Source: Lysinibacillus sp. KCTC 33748 (GTDB lineage: Bacteria; Bacillota; Bacilli; Bacillales_A; Planococcaceae). Taken from it: DNA of 64,000 nt. Where the stretch lies: NCBI RefSeq assembly GCF_002237755.1, contig NZ_MWSJ01000003.1, positions 186,001 to 250,000 of the forward strand, read 5' to 3'. Position numbers and translations under genes: made by a program. Positions 52,678 to 61,820 of this stretch are shown piece after piece. Below the pieces are notes generated by a model. The model was not told the origin of the DNA and searched no databases. It saw only the letters and a list, made by a program, of their open reading frames with translations. Positions within the stretch are counted from its first letter, which is position 1; each line of letters begins with the position of its first letter.

Positions 52678-54048
52678 ATGAAATTATATTTGAAGTTAGG
52701 CGCAATGGTAGCTGTTCTAATCATCTTATTAACAGTCTGGGTACCTAATATGATCGTAGATAGTGCACTGGCTAAAGGTGTTGAATCCACAATCGGAGGA
52801 ACATCGGTTAAGGATTTAGAGGGTGGTGATATTGAAAATGCTTTACAAGAGGCTATTAATATTTGGCGAGACGCTCCTGTTAGCGTAGAAGGGGCCAATA
52901 TTACGATTTCACTGGATCCAAAATTATTTGTATTTGATGTAGAGAGTTCTATAGCTGAATATCATAGTTTAACAGACAAGTCTTGGTTTGCTTTTTGGAA
53001 GCAAGAGCAAGCGGTACATATACCCTTACATGTGGAAGTAGATGATCAAGTGAAGAAGCAGCTTGAGGCTACTGGTGTATGGGAGGTTGATGCGACCTTA
53101 AATGCAATTTCCACTCAAGTTTCCTATTTAAAAAGTCAGAAAATCACTGCAACAGTTGCAGATACTCATTTAATAGAAGCGGAGCGTTTGGCTCTATCGA
53201 TTGAGAAAATACCTACAAATGCAATAGGTGTTGATAAATTAATGAATACGCTAAATGATTCTATTATATTACCGGGAGAGCCGTTTTCTTTTTTAACAAC
53301 GATAGAAGAACAATATGACGAAGCAAATAGTGAAGCCATTAATTTCCTAGCTTCCATGCTTTATCATACTGCTCTTCAAACCGAATATGAGATTTCAGAG
53401 AGACATTCCCAAGAAGAGAAGCCAAATTATTTGCAGCAAGGTTTGGATGCGAGGATAAATCGTGCGTTAGATAAAGATTTACAATTTGTAAACCGTTCTG
53501 ATCAATCGAATAAGTTAAAACTCACAGTAGAGGGTGATTCTTTAAAAGTGGAATTACTAGCGCAAAAGAAAGAAAAAGAAATCTCTGTTCGAGTTAGTAA
53601 AGATAAAATCATACAACCACGAGTCATTATTCGCTATTCTAACGACCTACCAGTAGGCAGTGAAGAGGTTCTTCAAAAAGGTCAAGAAGGCGTACGGGTC
53701 GAAGTTTATCGCTCTGTTTTAGAAAATGGTAACACTACGGAGGAACTAGTTAGCCGTGACTACTATCCACCAGTTAATAAAATCATTGTGAAATCTTCAA
53801 GACAGCCTGTTGTTCCAGAAAATAGTAATGAAAAAGTAGGGACTTCCGATTCGAGTGATCCTGATCTAAACATGGATTTAGATGGAGATGGATTACCAGA
53901 TACACATTCTGAAAATGAAAAATCCGTCAATAATGCTGCAAATAACAATAAAGATACATCTGCAAATACTTCAAAAGATCCGAATGATCCTGAGATTGTA
54001 TATGGCTACTATGATAAAGGTGGGAATTTTGTACAAACAAGCCCATAA
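52678..54048 (+). CDS. VanW-like / G5-domain protein of the pilus operon
   Basis: 456 residues. N-terminal signal-anchor (LYLKLGAMVAVLIILLTVWV), a VanW-like region around 200-330 (NDSIILPGEPFSFLTTIEEQ), a G5 domain near 330-380 (EEVLQKGQEGVRVEVYRSVL and VSRDYYPPVNKIIVKSS), and an acidic tail with DLNMDLDGDGLPDTHSE, a DxDxDG calcium-loop signature. G5 domains bind cell-wall sugars, so it may anchor or guide the pilus through the thick wall. It is directly followed by pilB. Confidence 0.82.
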   Translation: MKLYLKLGAMVAVLIILLTVWVPNMIVDSALAKGVESTIGGTSVKDLEGGDIENALQEAINIWRDAPVSVEGANITISLDPKLFVFDVESSIAEYHSLTDKSWFAFWKQEQAVHIPLHVEVDDQVKKQLEATGVWEVDATLNAISTQVSYLKSQKITATVADTHLIEAERLALSIEKIPTNAIGVDKLMNTLNDSIILPGEPFSFLTTIEEQYDEANSEAINFLASMLYHTALQTEYEISERHSQEEKPNYLQQGLDARINRALDKDLQFVNRSDQSNKLKLTVEGDSLKVELLAQKKEKEISVRVSKDKIIQPRVIIRYSNDLPVGSEEVLQKGQEGVRVEVYRSVLENGNTTEELVSRDYYPPVNKIIVKSSRQPVVPENSNEKVGTSDSSDPDLNMDLDGDGLPDTHSENEKSVNNAANNNKDTSANTSKDPNDPEIVYGYYDKGGNFVQTSP

Positions 54049-54066
54049 AGAGAGGAGTATATGTGA

Positions 54067-55737
54067 ATGATCGTAAAAACTGGGCGAAAGCGATTAGGTG
54101 ATTTACTTGTTGAAGCTGGTGTTATAACAAATGTGCAATTGGAATTTGCGCTTACAAACAAAACAAAAGATGAGAAATTAGGCGATTTTCTTATAAAAGA
54201 AAATATTTTAACTGAGCAACAGTTAATCGAAGTACTAGAGTTTCAGCTAGGAATCCCGCACATTCATTTGAATCAATATTCAATAAGCCCGGACTTACTT
54301 CAACTTGTTCCGGCTGAGCTCGCTAAACGAACAAATATTATTCCAATTCGTCGTGAAAAAAATAAACTTTTCATCGCGATGGCTGACCCGATGGACTATT
54401 TTGCAATAGAAGAAGTACGTATGGCGACAGGCTGCCAAATCGAAACAAGTATTGCAGCTAAGGATGACTTATATCGTACCCTAACGAAATATTATGATTT
54501 GCAAGAGTCTATGGAGGCTGCATTGCTCGACATTGGTGCGACAGCTGCTGAAACACAGGAGGAAATTGAACGAGAGGATTCTCCGATTGTCCGACTAGTT
54601 AATCAAATAATTGCTAATGGAGTTGCCCAACGAGCAAGCGATATCCACTTTGACCCACAGGAGACGGATTTAAGGGTTCGCTATCGAGTAGATGGGGTAT
54701 TGAGAACCGAGCGCTCGTTACCGAAACATATGCAAAATATAATATTAGCACGTATCAAAATTATGGGGAATTTGAATATCACGGAAAATCGAATTCCTCA
54801 AGATGGACGTATTAAAACGAATGTTAATTTCAAGCCAGTAGATATTCGACTTTCGACTCTTCCAACTGTTTATGGAGAAAAAGTTGTGATGCGTATTTTG
54901 GACTTAAGCAGTGTTGCCAATTCAATTGACAAGCTTGGCTTTACAGAGCAAAACGAAGTCCTTTTCCGAAACATGATTGACAATCCTAATGGTATTTTGC
55001 TAATAACGGGTCCTACTGGATCAGGGAAATCATCTACATTATATGCAGCCTTAAGCAACTTGAATGAAGAAGATGTAAACATCATTACAGTAGAAGATCC
55101 AGTGGAATATCAGCTCGATGGTATAAACCAAATTCAAGTGAAAGAAGAAGTAGGTTTAACATTTGCAGCTGGATTGCGTTCAATTTTGCGTCAGGACCCA
55201 GATATCGTAATGATAGGTGAAATAAGGGATTTTGAAACAGCACAAATAGCAGTACGTGCCTCGTTAACAGGGCATTTAGTTTTAAGTACTTTACATACAA
55301 ATAGTGCAGTTGAGTCAATTTCTCGACTACAGGATATGGGGATAGAACCGTTTTTGTTATCTTCTTCACTAGTAGGGATTATGGCACAGCGCTTAGTACG
55401 ACGAATTTGCCGAGATTGTGGAGAAGACTACGCTTTTACGAAGCATGAATTAGAAATCATGCATAAGAACGGCATTGAGGGAGTTACACATGGTAGACGC
55501 GGAAGAGGCTGTCCTTCGTGTAATCAAACAGGGTATCGTGGACGGATGGCTATTCATGAAATTTTACCAATTGATCGCAATATTAAAGAAATGATATTAA
55601 GTCGAAGTAGCGATAGTGCGATGCGTGATTATATGAAACAAGAAGGCTATTACACATTACTGGTAGATGGGTTGTTAAAAGTAGTAGAAGGACAAACAAC
55701 CACTTCAGAAGTATTGCGTGTAGCAAATGCAGATTAG
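54067..55737 (+). CDS. pilB: Pilus extension ATPase PilB
   Basis: 556 residues. N-terminal GspE/MshEN domain (KRLGDLLVEAGVITNVQLEF and GDFLIKENILTEQQLIEVLE), Walker A (ITGPTGSGKSSTLYAAL), Asp box, Walker B (RQDPDIVMIGEIRDFETAQI) and the zinc-binding tetra-Cys region (CRDCGEDY and GCPSCNQTGYRGR). It powers assembly of pilin. GAGAGGAG lies 9 bases before the ATG. The length and MshEN domain separate it from the shorter ComGA. Confidence 0.96.
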   Translation: MIVKTGRKRLGDLLVEAGVITNVQLEFALTNKTKDEKLGDFLIKENILTEQQLIEVLEFQLGIPHIHLNQYSISPDLLQLVPAELAKRTNIIPIRREKNKLFIAMADPMDYFAIEEVRMATGCQIETSIAAKDDLYRTLTKYYDLQESMEAALLDIGATAAETQEEIEREDSPIVRLVNQIIANGVAQRASDIHFDPQETDLRVRYRVDGVLRTERSLPKHMQNIILARIKIMGNLNITENRIPQDGRIKTNVNFKPVDIRLSTLPTVYGEKVVMRILDLSSVANSIDKLGFTEQNEVLFRNMIDNPNGILLITGPTGSGKSSTLYAALSNLNEEDVNIITVEDPVEYQLDGINQIQVKEEVGLTFAAGLRSILRQDPDIVMIGEIRDFETAQIAVRASLTGHLVLSTLHTNSAVESISRLQDMGIEPFLLSSSLVGIMAQRLVRRICRDCGEDYAFTKHELEIMHKNGIEGVTHGRRGRGCPSCNQTGYRGRMAIHEILPIDRNIKEMILSRSSDSAMRDYMKQEGYYTLLVDGLLKVVEGQTTTSEVLRVANAD

Positions 55738-55751
55738 GATGTGAATCGTTC

Positions 55752-56801
55752 ATGACAACATGTAGAAATATTGATGAGCTATTAACACGCGCATTTGAAG
55801 AAAAAGCGTCTGACCTTCATTTAACAAAGGGAATCCCGCCAGTTTATCGTATCCGTGGGCAACTAGAACAATATGGGAGTGAACTACTAACTTCTGAAGA
55901 ATTACAGACAATGGTGAAAACTATTTTACCTGAGCATAAATTACAAGAGTTTCATGATAAAGGGGAAACCGATTTTAACTATTCATTGCAAGGGAAATGT
56001 CGTTTTCGTGTAAATGCCTATCATCAACGGAATGAAGTGACGATAGCTGCCCGTTTGATTGAAGCGAAAATTCCTTCCATTAAATCGTTAAATATGCCAC
56101 AGATACTATATCAATTAGCAGAAAAACCACAGGGTCTTATTTTAGTAACAGGTCCAACAGGTTCTGGTAAATCTACAACGCTTGCTGCAATGATTAATCA
56201 TATTAATGAAACAAAATCAAAGCATATTATAACGCTTGAGGACCCAATTGAATATTTACATACACATAAAAAATCCATTATCAATCAACGTGAAGTAGGG
56301 GTTGATACTCAGAGCTTTGCCAATGGTTTGCGTGCTGCTCTTCGTCAAGACCCTGACCTTATTTTAGTAGGCGAGATGCGTGACTACGAAACGATTTCAA
56401 CAGCTATCACAGCTGCAGAAACGGGCCATTTAGTGATGGCGACATTACATACAAGTAGTGCTCCGACTACGATTGATCGTATTATAGATGTTTTCCCACC
56501 ACATCAGCAGGGACAAATTCGTGTGCAACTAGCCAATGTTTTAGTAGGCATTATTTCACAGCGTTTATTCGTACGTAAGGATGCCAAGGGGCGAATTGCT
56601 GCTACTGAAATATTAGTACAAGCACCATCTATTTCAAATTTAATTCGAAATGAGAAAGTTCACCAAATTCCTACTGTTATGCAGACGAGTAAAGCGTTAG
56701 GTATGCATACTTTGGAATCGTCTATGCAGCAGCTAATCGCTATGGGGAGAATTTCATTGGAAGACGCAAGGCCATATATGAATGCGGGGGATTATAATTG
56801 A
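55752..56801 (+). CDS. pilT: Pilus retraction ATPase PilT
   Basis: 349 residues. LTRAFEEKASDLHLTKGIPP is the PilT N-domain, then Walker A (VTGPTGSGKSTTLAAM), ALRQDPDLILVGEMRDYETI and the retraction hallmark AAETGHLVMATLHTSSA. No zinc cysteines, as expected for PilT. Retraction is the basis of twitching and is absent from the ComG system of B. subtilis. It starts 14 bases after pilB. Confidence 0.96.
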   Translation: MTTCRNIDELLTRAFEEKASDLHLTKGIPPVYRIRGQLEQYGSELLTSEELQTMVKTILPEHKLQEFHDKGETDFNYSLQGKCRFRVNAYHQRNEVTIAARLIEAKIPSIKSLNMPQILYQLAEKPQGLILVTGPTGSGKSTTLAAMINHINETKSKHIITLEDPIEYLHTHKKSIINQREVGVDTQSFANGLRAALRQDPDLILVGEMRDYETISTAITAAETGHLVMATLHTSSAPTTIDRIIDVFPPHQQGQIRVQLANVLVGIISQRLFVRKDAKGRIAATEILVQAPSISNLIRNEKVHQIPTVMQTSKALGMHTLESSMQQLIAMGRISLEDARPYMNAGDYN

Positions 56802-58003
56802 CCGTTTTTCGATATAGTGGACGCACAAAAACTGGTGCACACAAAAAAGGAATTATTGACGCGACTAACAAAAAGGTAGCACTTGAAAAATTACGAACAC
56901 AAGGCATTAATGCCCGTGAGCTGGAAGAGTCTAAAAGCATTTTACACAAAGACTTAAACATTGGCGGAAAAGTAAAACACCAGGATTTCGTTATTTATTG
57001 TCGTCAATATGCAACACTAATCCGTGCTGGCGTTTCAATTGTAGAGGCAACACATATTTTAAGTACGCAAACGAAAAGTAAAGCATTAAAAAAAGCTTTA
57101 CAACAAGTGGAAGAAGATATACGTGGGGGTACAGCGTTTTCAGATGCAGCAGCCAAGCATCCAAAGGCTTTTCCAGTCATGTTTATTAATATGATGCGCT
57201 CAGGTGAGGCAACAGGGAATATCGATGAGACGCTAGAGCGCTTAGCAGGGACACTTGAAAAGCAATTCAAAATTAAGAAGAAAGTACAATCGGCATTGAC
57301 ATATCCGGCTATTTTATCTGTGCTTACAATCGCTGTAGGTATGTTTCTAATGATAGTTATCGTTCCGACATTTATGGCTACTTTTGAAGAAATGGACATG
57401 GAAATGCCAATATTAACGGTTGTTGTTGTCAGTATTTCAGATTGGTTAATAGCATACTGGTATATTGCAATTGGGATTCTCATATTATCGATTCTTCTAT
57501 TTCGATTTTTCTATAAAAATAATAAGCAATTTCATTACAATGTGAACTATGCATTATTGCGATTACCTATATTTGGCATTTTGGTGCAAAAAAATGTAAT
57601 CTCTCGCATGACTAGAACTTTATCATCTCTGTTCAGTAGTTCAGTACCCATTCTACATGCACTGACAATTGTTGAGAAAGTTGTAGGGAATCCAGTTGTA
57701 GGGAAGGTTGTAATGGAGGCGAGAGATAACCTAGAAAAAGGCGGTACATTATCTGAGCCATTAGAAAAAAGTTGGCTATTCCCTCCTTTAGTAACCCAAA
57801 TGACTTCTATCGGGGAAAAAACAGGTTCGCTGGATTATATGCTCGAAAAGATAGCGGATTTTTACGAGGAAGAGGTAGATCGCTCCGTTGATACACTAAA
57901 ATCGCTCATTGAACCATTGATGATACTCGTTTTAGCAGCGGTTGTCGGTGTAATTGTCGCGGCAATTTTCCTACCAATGTTCGCATTATACGAAAATATG
58001 TAA
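56798..58003 (+). CDS. pilC: Pilus inner-membrane platform protein PilC
   Basis: 401 residues with two GspF domains, each followed by membrane segments (about 165-235 and 370-395). FRYSGRTKTGAHKKGIIDAT, VIYCRQYATLIRAGVSIVEA and GEATGNIDETLERLA then GEKTGSLDYMLEKIADFYEE are the usual repeats. The start is TTG overlapping the pilT stop (TTGA), with GGGGG just before it. It links the ATPases to the pilin. Confidence 0.95.
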   Translation: MTVFRYSGRTKTGAHKKGIIDATNKKVALEKLRTQGINARELEESKSILHKDLNIGGKVKHQDFVIYCRQYATLIRAGVSIVEATHILSTQTKSKALKKALQQVEEDIRGGTAFSDAAAKHPKAFPVMFINMMRSGEATGNIDETLERLAGTLEKQFKIKKKVQSALTYPAILSVLTIAVGMFLMIVIVPTFMATFEEMDMEMPILTVVVVSISDWLIAYWYIAIGILILSILLFRFFYKNNKQFHYNVNYALLRLPIFGILVQKNVISRMTRTLSSLFSSSVPILHALTIVEKVVGNPVVGKVVMEARDNLEKGGTLSEPLEKSWLFPPLVTQMTSIGEKTGSLDYMLEKIADFYEEEVDRSVDTLKSLIEPLMILVLAAVVGVIVAAIFLPMFALYENM

Positions 58004-58108
58004 GCGTACTAACTATAAAGGGGGTGGTATAGAAAAGGCTGTAGTAGTAGTTGTTGTAGGGGTACATATTTTTGGACTAATCATAACAATTTATAAGGAG
58101 GAACATTG

Positions 58109-58543
58109 ATGTTTAAAAAAATCATGAACAAAAAACTATTGAAAAATCAAAAAGGTTTAACGTTAATCGAGGTTCTAGCTGTAGTTGTTATCCTAGCTAT
58201 TATAGCGGTAATCGCTATTCCTGCTATTGGCAACATCATTGATAATAGTAGAATTAAAGGCGCCAAAGCTGATGCGGTCAACTTAATTAATGCAGCGCAT
58301 TTGTATTATACAGATGGAGCAACTGACGAATTTAATGCAACTAAAAAAGAATATTATGACACTGCTGGTGGTGCAAAGGATTGGAAGGTTACTAAACCAG
58401 CAGGAAATACAGGTACTTCTGCCTTGAAATTTAGTGGTAAAGTGATAAGAGGAAATATTACAATTACCTTTACTGATGCAACTATAGATGATATTAAGCC
58501 TGAATCTAAGGAAGGTGATAAAGGTATAGTAGATATTAATTAA
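58109..58543 (+). CDS. pilA: Main type IV pilin (PilA-like)
   Basis: 144 residues from ATG 58109 (AAGGAGG 7 bases upstream, the best site in the operon). Leader of 17 residues ending KNQKG, then LTLIEVLAVVVILAIIAVIA with Glu at +5; Leu is at +1. The globular part is short with an acidic end (DIKPESKEGDKGIVDIN) and no Cys pair. The strong site and the separate leader region fit high expression as the major subunit. Confidence 0.9.
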   Translation: MFKKIMNKKLLKNQKGLTLIEVLAVVVILAIIAVIAIPAIGNIIDNSRIKGAKADAVNLINAAHLYYTDGATDEFNATKKEYYDTAGGAKDWKVTKPAGNTGTSALKFSGKVIRGNITITFTDATIDDIKPESKEGDKGIVDIN

Positions 58544-58632
58544 AATTAATCCTCTAACTGAGTCTGATGTTTAAAAGTAGTATCAGGCTCAGGAAAGAAC
58601 GATTAATTTAATTAAAGGAGGCATCTTTCCCT

Positions 58633-59604
58633 ATGTTTACAAAAAAGAAAAAATCGCATGTGTCGATTGAGATAAAGGATTATATATTGCGTGCGATTGT
58701 GGCAAAAGGTGCTGATCCGTCGCAATGGAAGGGCTATGAAATGCCATTAGCACAGGGAGTTGTTGAAGGTTCTGTTATTCATGATGAAATGGAATTATTT
58801 GATGTCATGAAAAATAATGTGGCAAAATGGGCAGGCAAAAAGCAAAATGCACGTATTTTTGTTCCGGATACTTCCGTTTTGTTAAAGAGCTTTGAGCATC
58901 CTGATGATATAGAGTGGAATGAATTAAAAGGGTATGTGGAAATGGAGCTTGGTCAGTCCATTCATCTTCCATTTCAAGATCCTCTTATTGATGTGTATGA
59001 TCCAAAACCTAGTGATGGACAGGCGATGCTATTTGCAGCACCTTCAGAAGAAGTGACGAAAATGATTGGACTATTACTCGATGCTACATTAGAACCTCAA
59101 GTAGCAGATATTCGTACATTGTGTAATATTCGTCTGTTAGAGCATTTGCAGTTAATAAAAGATAATCGAACTTATTTAATAGCGGATTGGTCCATCAATG
59201 AATTGTCGATTAGTATTTTTTCATATGGCCAACTGGAGTTTTTACGGTATCAATCGTTTGATACAGATTTATCGGAATGGAAGTTTGAAGAGATTGAGGA
59301 GTTTAGTTTTTCTTATCGTTTAGATGCTGATGACAATTATCGTATCATTCTTACCGATCAAATGCTTGAAATCGATCGTATCATGAATTTTTTTAAGTTT
59401 TCCTTACATAAAGGTGAGAAAAGTGTCGATGAGATTATCATTCTAGGAGATAATCCACTACTTCCTACGATTAAAGATTTGTTAGAAAATAATTTTCCGA
59501 CACCGATTATTATGTTAAATGATTCAGTCATTCAAAAATCATTCCCTCAATTTTCAGAGGAATTTGCAAGCTTAATTGGACTTGCATTAAAGGAGGTTAA
59601 CTAA
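58633..59604 (+). CDS. pilM: Pilus assembly protein PilM
   Basis: 323 residues of the actin-like PilM fold: HVSIEIKDYILRAIVAKG, KGYVEMELGQSIHLPFQD and a late DEIIILGDNPLLP. PilM sits on the inner membrane face and binds the N-terminus of PilN. AAAGGAGGC precedes the ATG. Its stop overlaps the pilN start by one base. Confidence 0.85.
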   Translation: MFTKKKKSHVSIEIKDYILRAIVAKGADPSQWKGYEMPLAQGVVEGSVIHDEMELFDVMKNNVAKWAGKKQNARIFVPDTSVLLKSFEHPDDIEWNELKGYVEMELGQSIHLPFQDPLIDVYDPKPSDGQAMLFAAPSEEVTKMIGLLLDATLEPQVADIRTLCNIRLLEHLQLIKDNRTYLIADWSINELSISIFSYGQLEFLRYQSFDTDLSEWKFEEIEEFSFSYRLDADDNYRIILTDQMLEIDRIMNFFKFSLHKGEKSVDEIIILGDNPLLPTIKDLLENNFPTPIIMLNDSVIQKSFPQFSEEFASLIGLALKEVN

Positions 59605-60197
59605 TGGTACCAGAAATTAACCTCTTGCCGAATTTGGAAAAGAAGCATTCAACCCCTACTTCAATATATATAGTATTTATTATTCTTATTGGTATGATAG
59701 TAGGATATATGGTTTTTTTGTTTTTCCAAGCAAAAAGTGATCTTACAAAATTAAGTGCGCAGGAAGTGGAGCTTTCATCCCAACACGAACAACTTCAAAC
59801 TGAGTTAGATATAAAGCAAAATGTGAACGAAGGCTCATTGGAGCAATCTGTACAATTTGTGGAAAAGGTCTCGTATCCAGTGACCCCCTTAATGGATGAA
59901 ACCCAAGTATTGTTACCAGAGCAAACGTATTTAAGGGATTATGTATTTGGTGAAAAAAATGTTGAGGTTACGGCTGATTTTGAAACAATGTCAGCAATAT
60001 CATCTTATTTAGAAAAGCTAACAGCAAGCCGCTATTTCAATGATATTCAGGTTGATACTATTTCTAATTTTGATGTATCTATAGGGAATCAAGAGGAAGA
60101 AAGTGCGAAGAACAAGTTTAAGGAAGTGCCTCGTTATTCGGCAACGATTATATTAGGAATTGATTTTAAATTTCTCGCTGGAGGTAGAGGATCATGA
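59604..60197 (+). CDS. pilN: Pilus assembly protein PilN
   Basis: 197 residues. The N-terminal VPEINLLPNLEK is the PilN motif that docks into PilM, followed by one transmembrane helix (YIVFIILIGMIVGYMVFLFF), a coiled coil and a ferredoxin-like domain. It overlaps pilO by 4 bases (ATGA). Confidence 0.9.
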   Translation: MVPEINLLPNLEKKHSTPTSIYIVFIILIGMIVGYMVFLFFQAKSDLTKLSAQEVELSSQHEQLQTELDIKQNVNEGSLEQSVQFVEKVSYPVTPLMDETQVLLPEQTYLRDYVFGEKNVEVTADFETMSAISSYLEKLTASRYFNDIQVDTISNFDVSIGNQEEESAKNKFKEVPRYSATIILGIDFKFLAGGRGS

Positions 60198-60919
60198 CTA
60201 GTAGTAAAAATTCAACGATTATTATCTTAACAGCTTTCATTGCAGCCATTTTATTTGCGCTATATTACTATATAGTAACACCTAAATTAGAAGAAGTAGA
60301 TGCGAAGGAAAATTCAATTAACTCCCTTCAACAAGAAATATCAACAATTCAGAAGCAGATTGCTTTAATTGAAGAGAAAGGCAAATCAGCTAGTGCAAAT
60401 AATTTAACATTGCGTAAAAAAGTACCTCAAACTCGAGCTATTGAAGAGGTAATTCGAAATATTGAAGAGATTGAAGCGGTGACGGGAACACGGGTAGAAG
60501 CTATGGACTTTAATAATTATGATTCGCTCGTAATGGATTCTACTATGACAGATCCCAACTCGATAAATTCTGAGGAACAGGCTGATTTAAAGCAATCTGA
60601 AAATGTAGCTGAGGAACCAGCTGTTGATAAAAATGATGAGACACCAGAAGTGAAAGAAAAAATACCAACAGCTACTTTCAATAAAGACTCCTTACCAAAA
60701 GAATTAAAACTAGTAACATTTAGTATTGATGTTGTCGCACTGGATAATGAAGCAATGGTCGAGTTTATAAAAGAGGTTGAAAAAATTGATCGTGTGATGA
60801 AAATTGATGCTATCGATTTCACGTTGACTGGTGAAGAAGAGAAATTCCAGGAGGACGCCGATACAACCTTAAAATCTACCATACAAGTAACGACGTTCTA
60901 TTATGAAGGACAACAATAA
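60194..60919 (+). CDS. pilO: Pilus assembly protein PilO
   Basis: 241 residues. A transmembrane helix (TIIILTAFIAAILFALYYYI), a coiled coil (NSLQQEISTIQKQIALIEEK), a Pro/acidic linker of about 50 residues and a C-terminal ferredoxin-like domain (LKLVTFSIDVVALDNEAMVE). Little sequence conservation, but the place after pilM-pilN and the layout fit PilO. Confidence 0.82.
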   Translation: MTSSKNSTIIILTAFIAAILFALYYYIVTPKLEEVDAKENSINSLQQEISTIQKQIALIEEKGKSASANNLTLRKKVPQTRAIEEVIRNIEEIEAVTGTRVEAMDFNNYDSLVMDSTMTDPNSINSEEQADLKQSENVAEEPAVDKNDETPEVKEKIPTATFNKDSLPKELKLVTFSIDVVALDNEAMVEFIKEVEKIDRVMKIDAIDFTLTGEEEKFQEDADTTLKSTIQVTTFYYEGQQ

Positions 60920-60979
60920 TCTAGATTGGCGCGCATACTTCCAATGTATGGGCGTCTATTAGTATAGGAGGATATAAAA

Positions 60980-61732
60980 ATGGAGATTGCTTATACAATT
61001 ACTGTTTTTGTATTTGGGCTCGTTTTAGGCTCATTTTTTAATGTAGTTGGTTTACGTGTGCCTTTGAAGGAGTCCATTGTGCGTCCGCCCTCGCATTGCA
61101 CTTCTTGTAAGAGACAGCTGACGGCGTTTGATTTGGTACCTGTTTTGTCTTATGTATTTCTTGGGGGAAAATGCCGTAGCTGTGGTCAAAAAATTTCTTG
61201 GATTTATCCATTGATGGAACTTATAACAGGTGTGTTTTTTGCCTTTGCTTATTGGAAATTGGGCTTCAGTACAGAATTTTTTGTAGCACTATTATTAATT
61301 TCATTATTAGTCATTATTGTCGTGTCGGATTTTGCTTATATGCTTATTCCCAATAAAGTGCTATTATTCTTTTTACCATTGCTAGTTTTGGGACGCGTCA
61401 TATCTCCTTTGTCTCCGTGGTGGGACAGTATAGTTGGAGCCTTGGTAGGTTTTGGCATATTATATTGTATAGCTGTCCTATCAAGAGGTGGAATGGGTGG
61501 GGGTGATATTAAATTATTCTTTTTACTTGGTCTTGTACTCGGGACAATACATGCACTTCTGACGCTATTTTTAGCTGCTGTAATTGGCATGATTGTTGGA
61601 ATAGTAGTATTAAAAGTACGCGGACAGGGAAGAAAAACGCCTATACCATTCGGACCTTCTATTGCTTTAGCTGCTATTATTATCTATTTCTATGGGGATG
61701 CGTTGATGAACTGGTATCTTGGATTTTGGTAA
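60980..61732 (+). CDS. pilD: Prepilin peptidase (PilD/ComC type)
   Basis: 250 residues, about seven membrane segments. N-terminal methylase part with two CxxC pairs (HCTSCKRQL and CRSCGQKISW), then the aspartate-protease residues in VSDFAYMLIPNKVL and GGMGGGDIKLF. It cuts and N-methylates the prepilins encoded upstream. AGGAGG lies before the ATG. It closes the pilus locus. Confidence 0.95.
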   Translation: MEIAYTITVFVFGLVLGSFFNVVGLRVPLKESIVRPPSHCTSCKRQLTAFDLVPVLSYVFLGGKCRSCGQKISWIYPLMELITGVFFAFAYWKLGFSTEFFVALLLISLLVIIVVSDFAYMLIPNKVLLFFLPLLVLGRVISPLSPWWDSIVGALVGFGILYCIAVLSRGGMGGGDIKLFFLLGLVLGTIHALLTLFLAAVIGMIVGIVVLKVRGQGRKTPIPFGPSIALAAIIIYFYGDALMNWYLGFW

Positions 61733-61820
61733 TTAATCAGTGGGGGATTCCTTCGATGATTAATAGTCTTCGAGCTTTTATAGGTAGTTAATGCTAGATA
61801 AAGATCATGGAGGGGATAAC

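Noticed and set aside
57004-57483. 159-codon minus-strand frame inside pilC
   Set aside because: Antisense to a clear PilC coding region, no supporting site.
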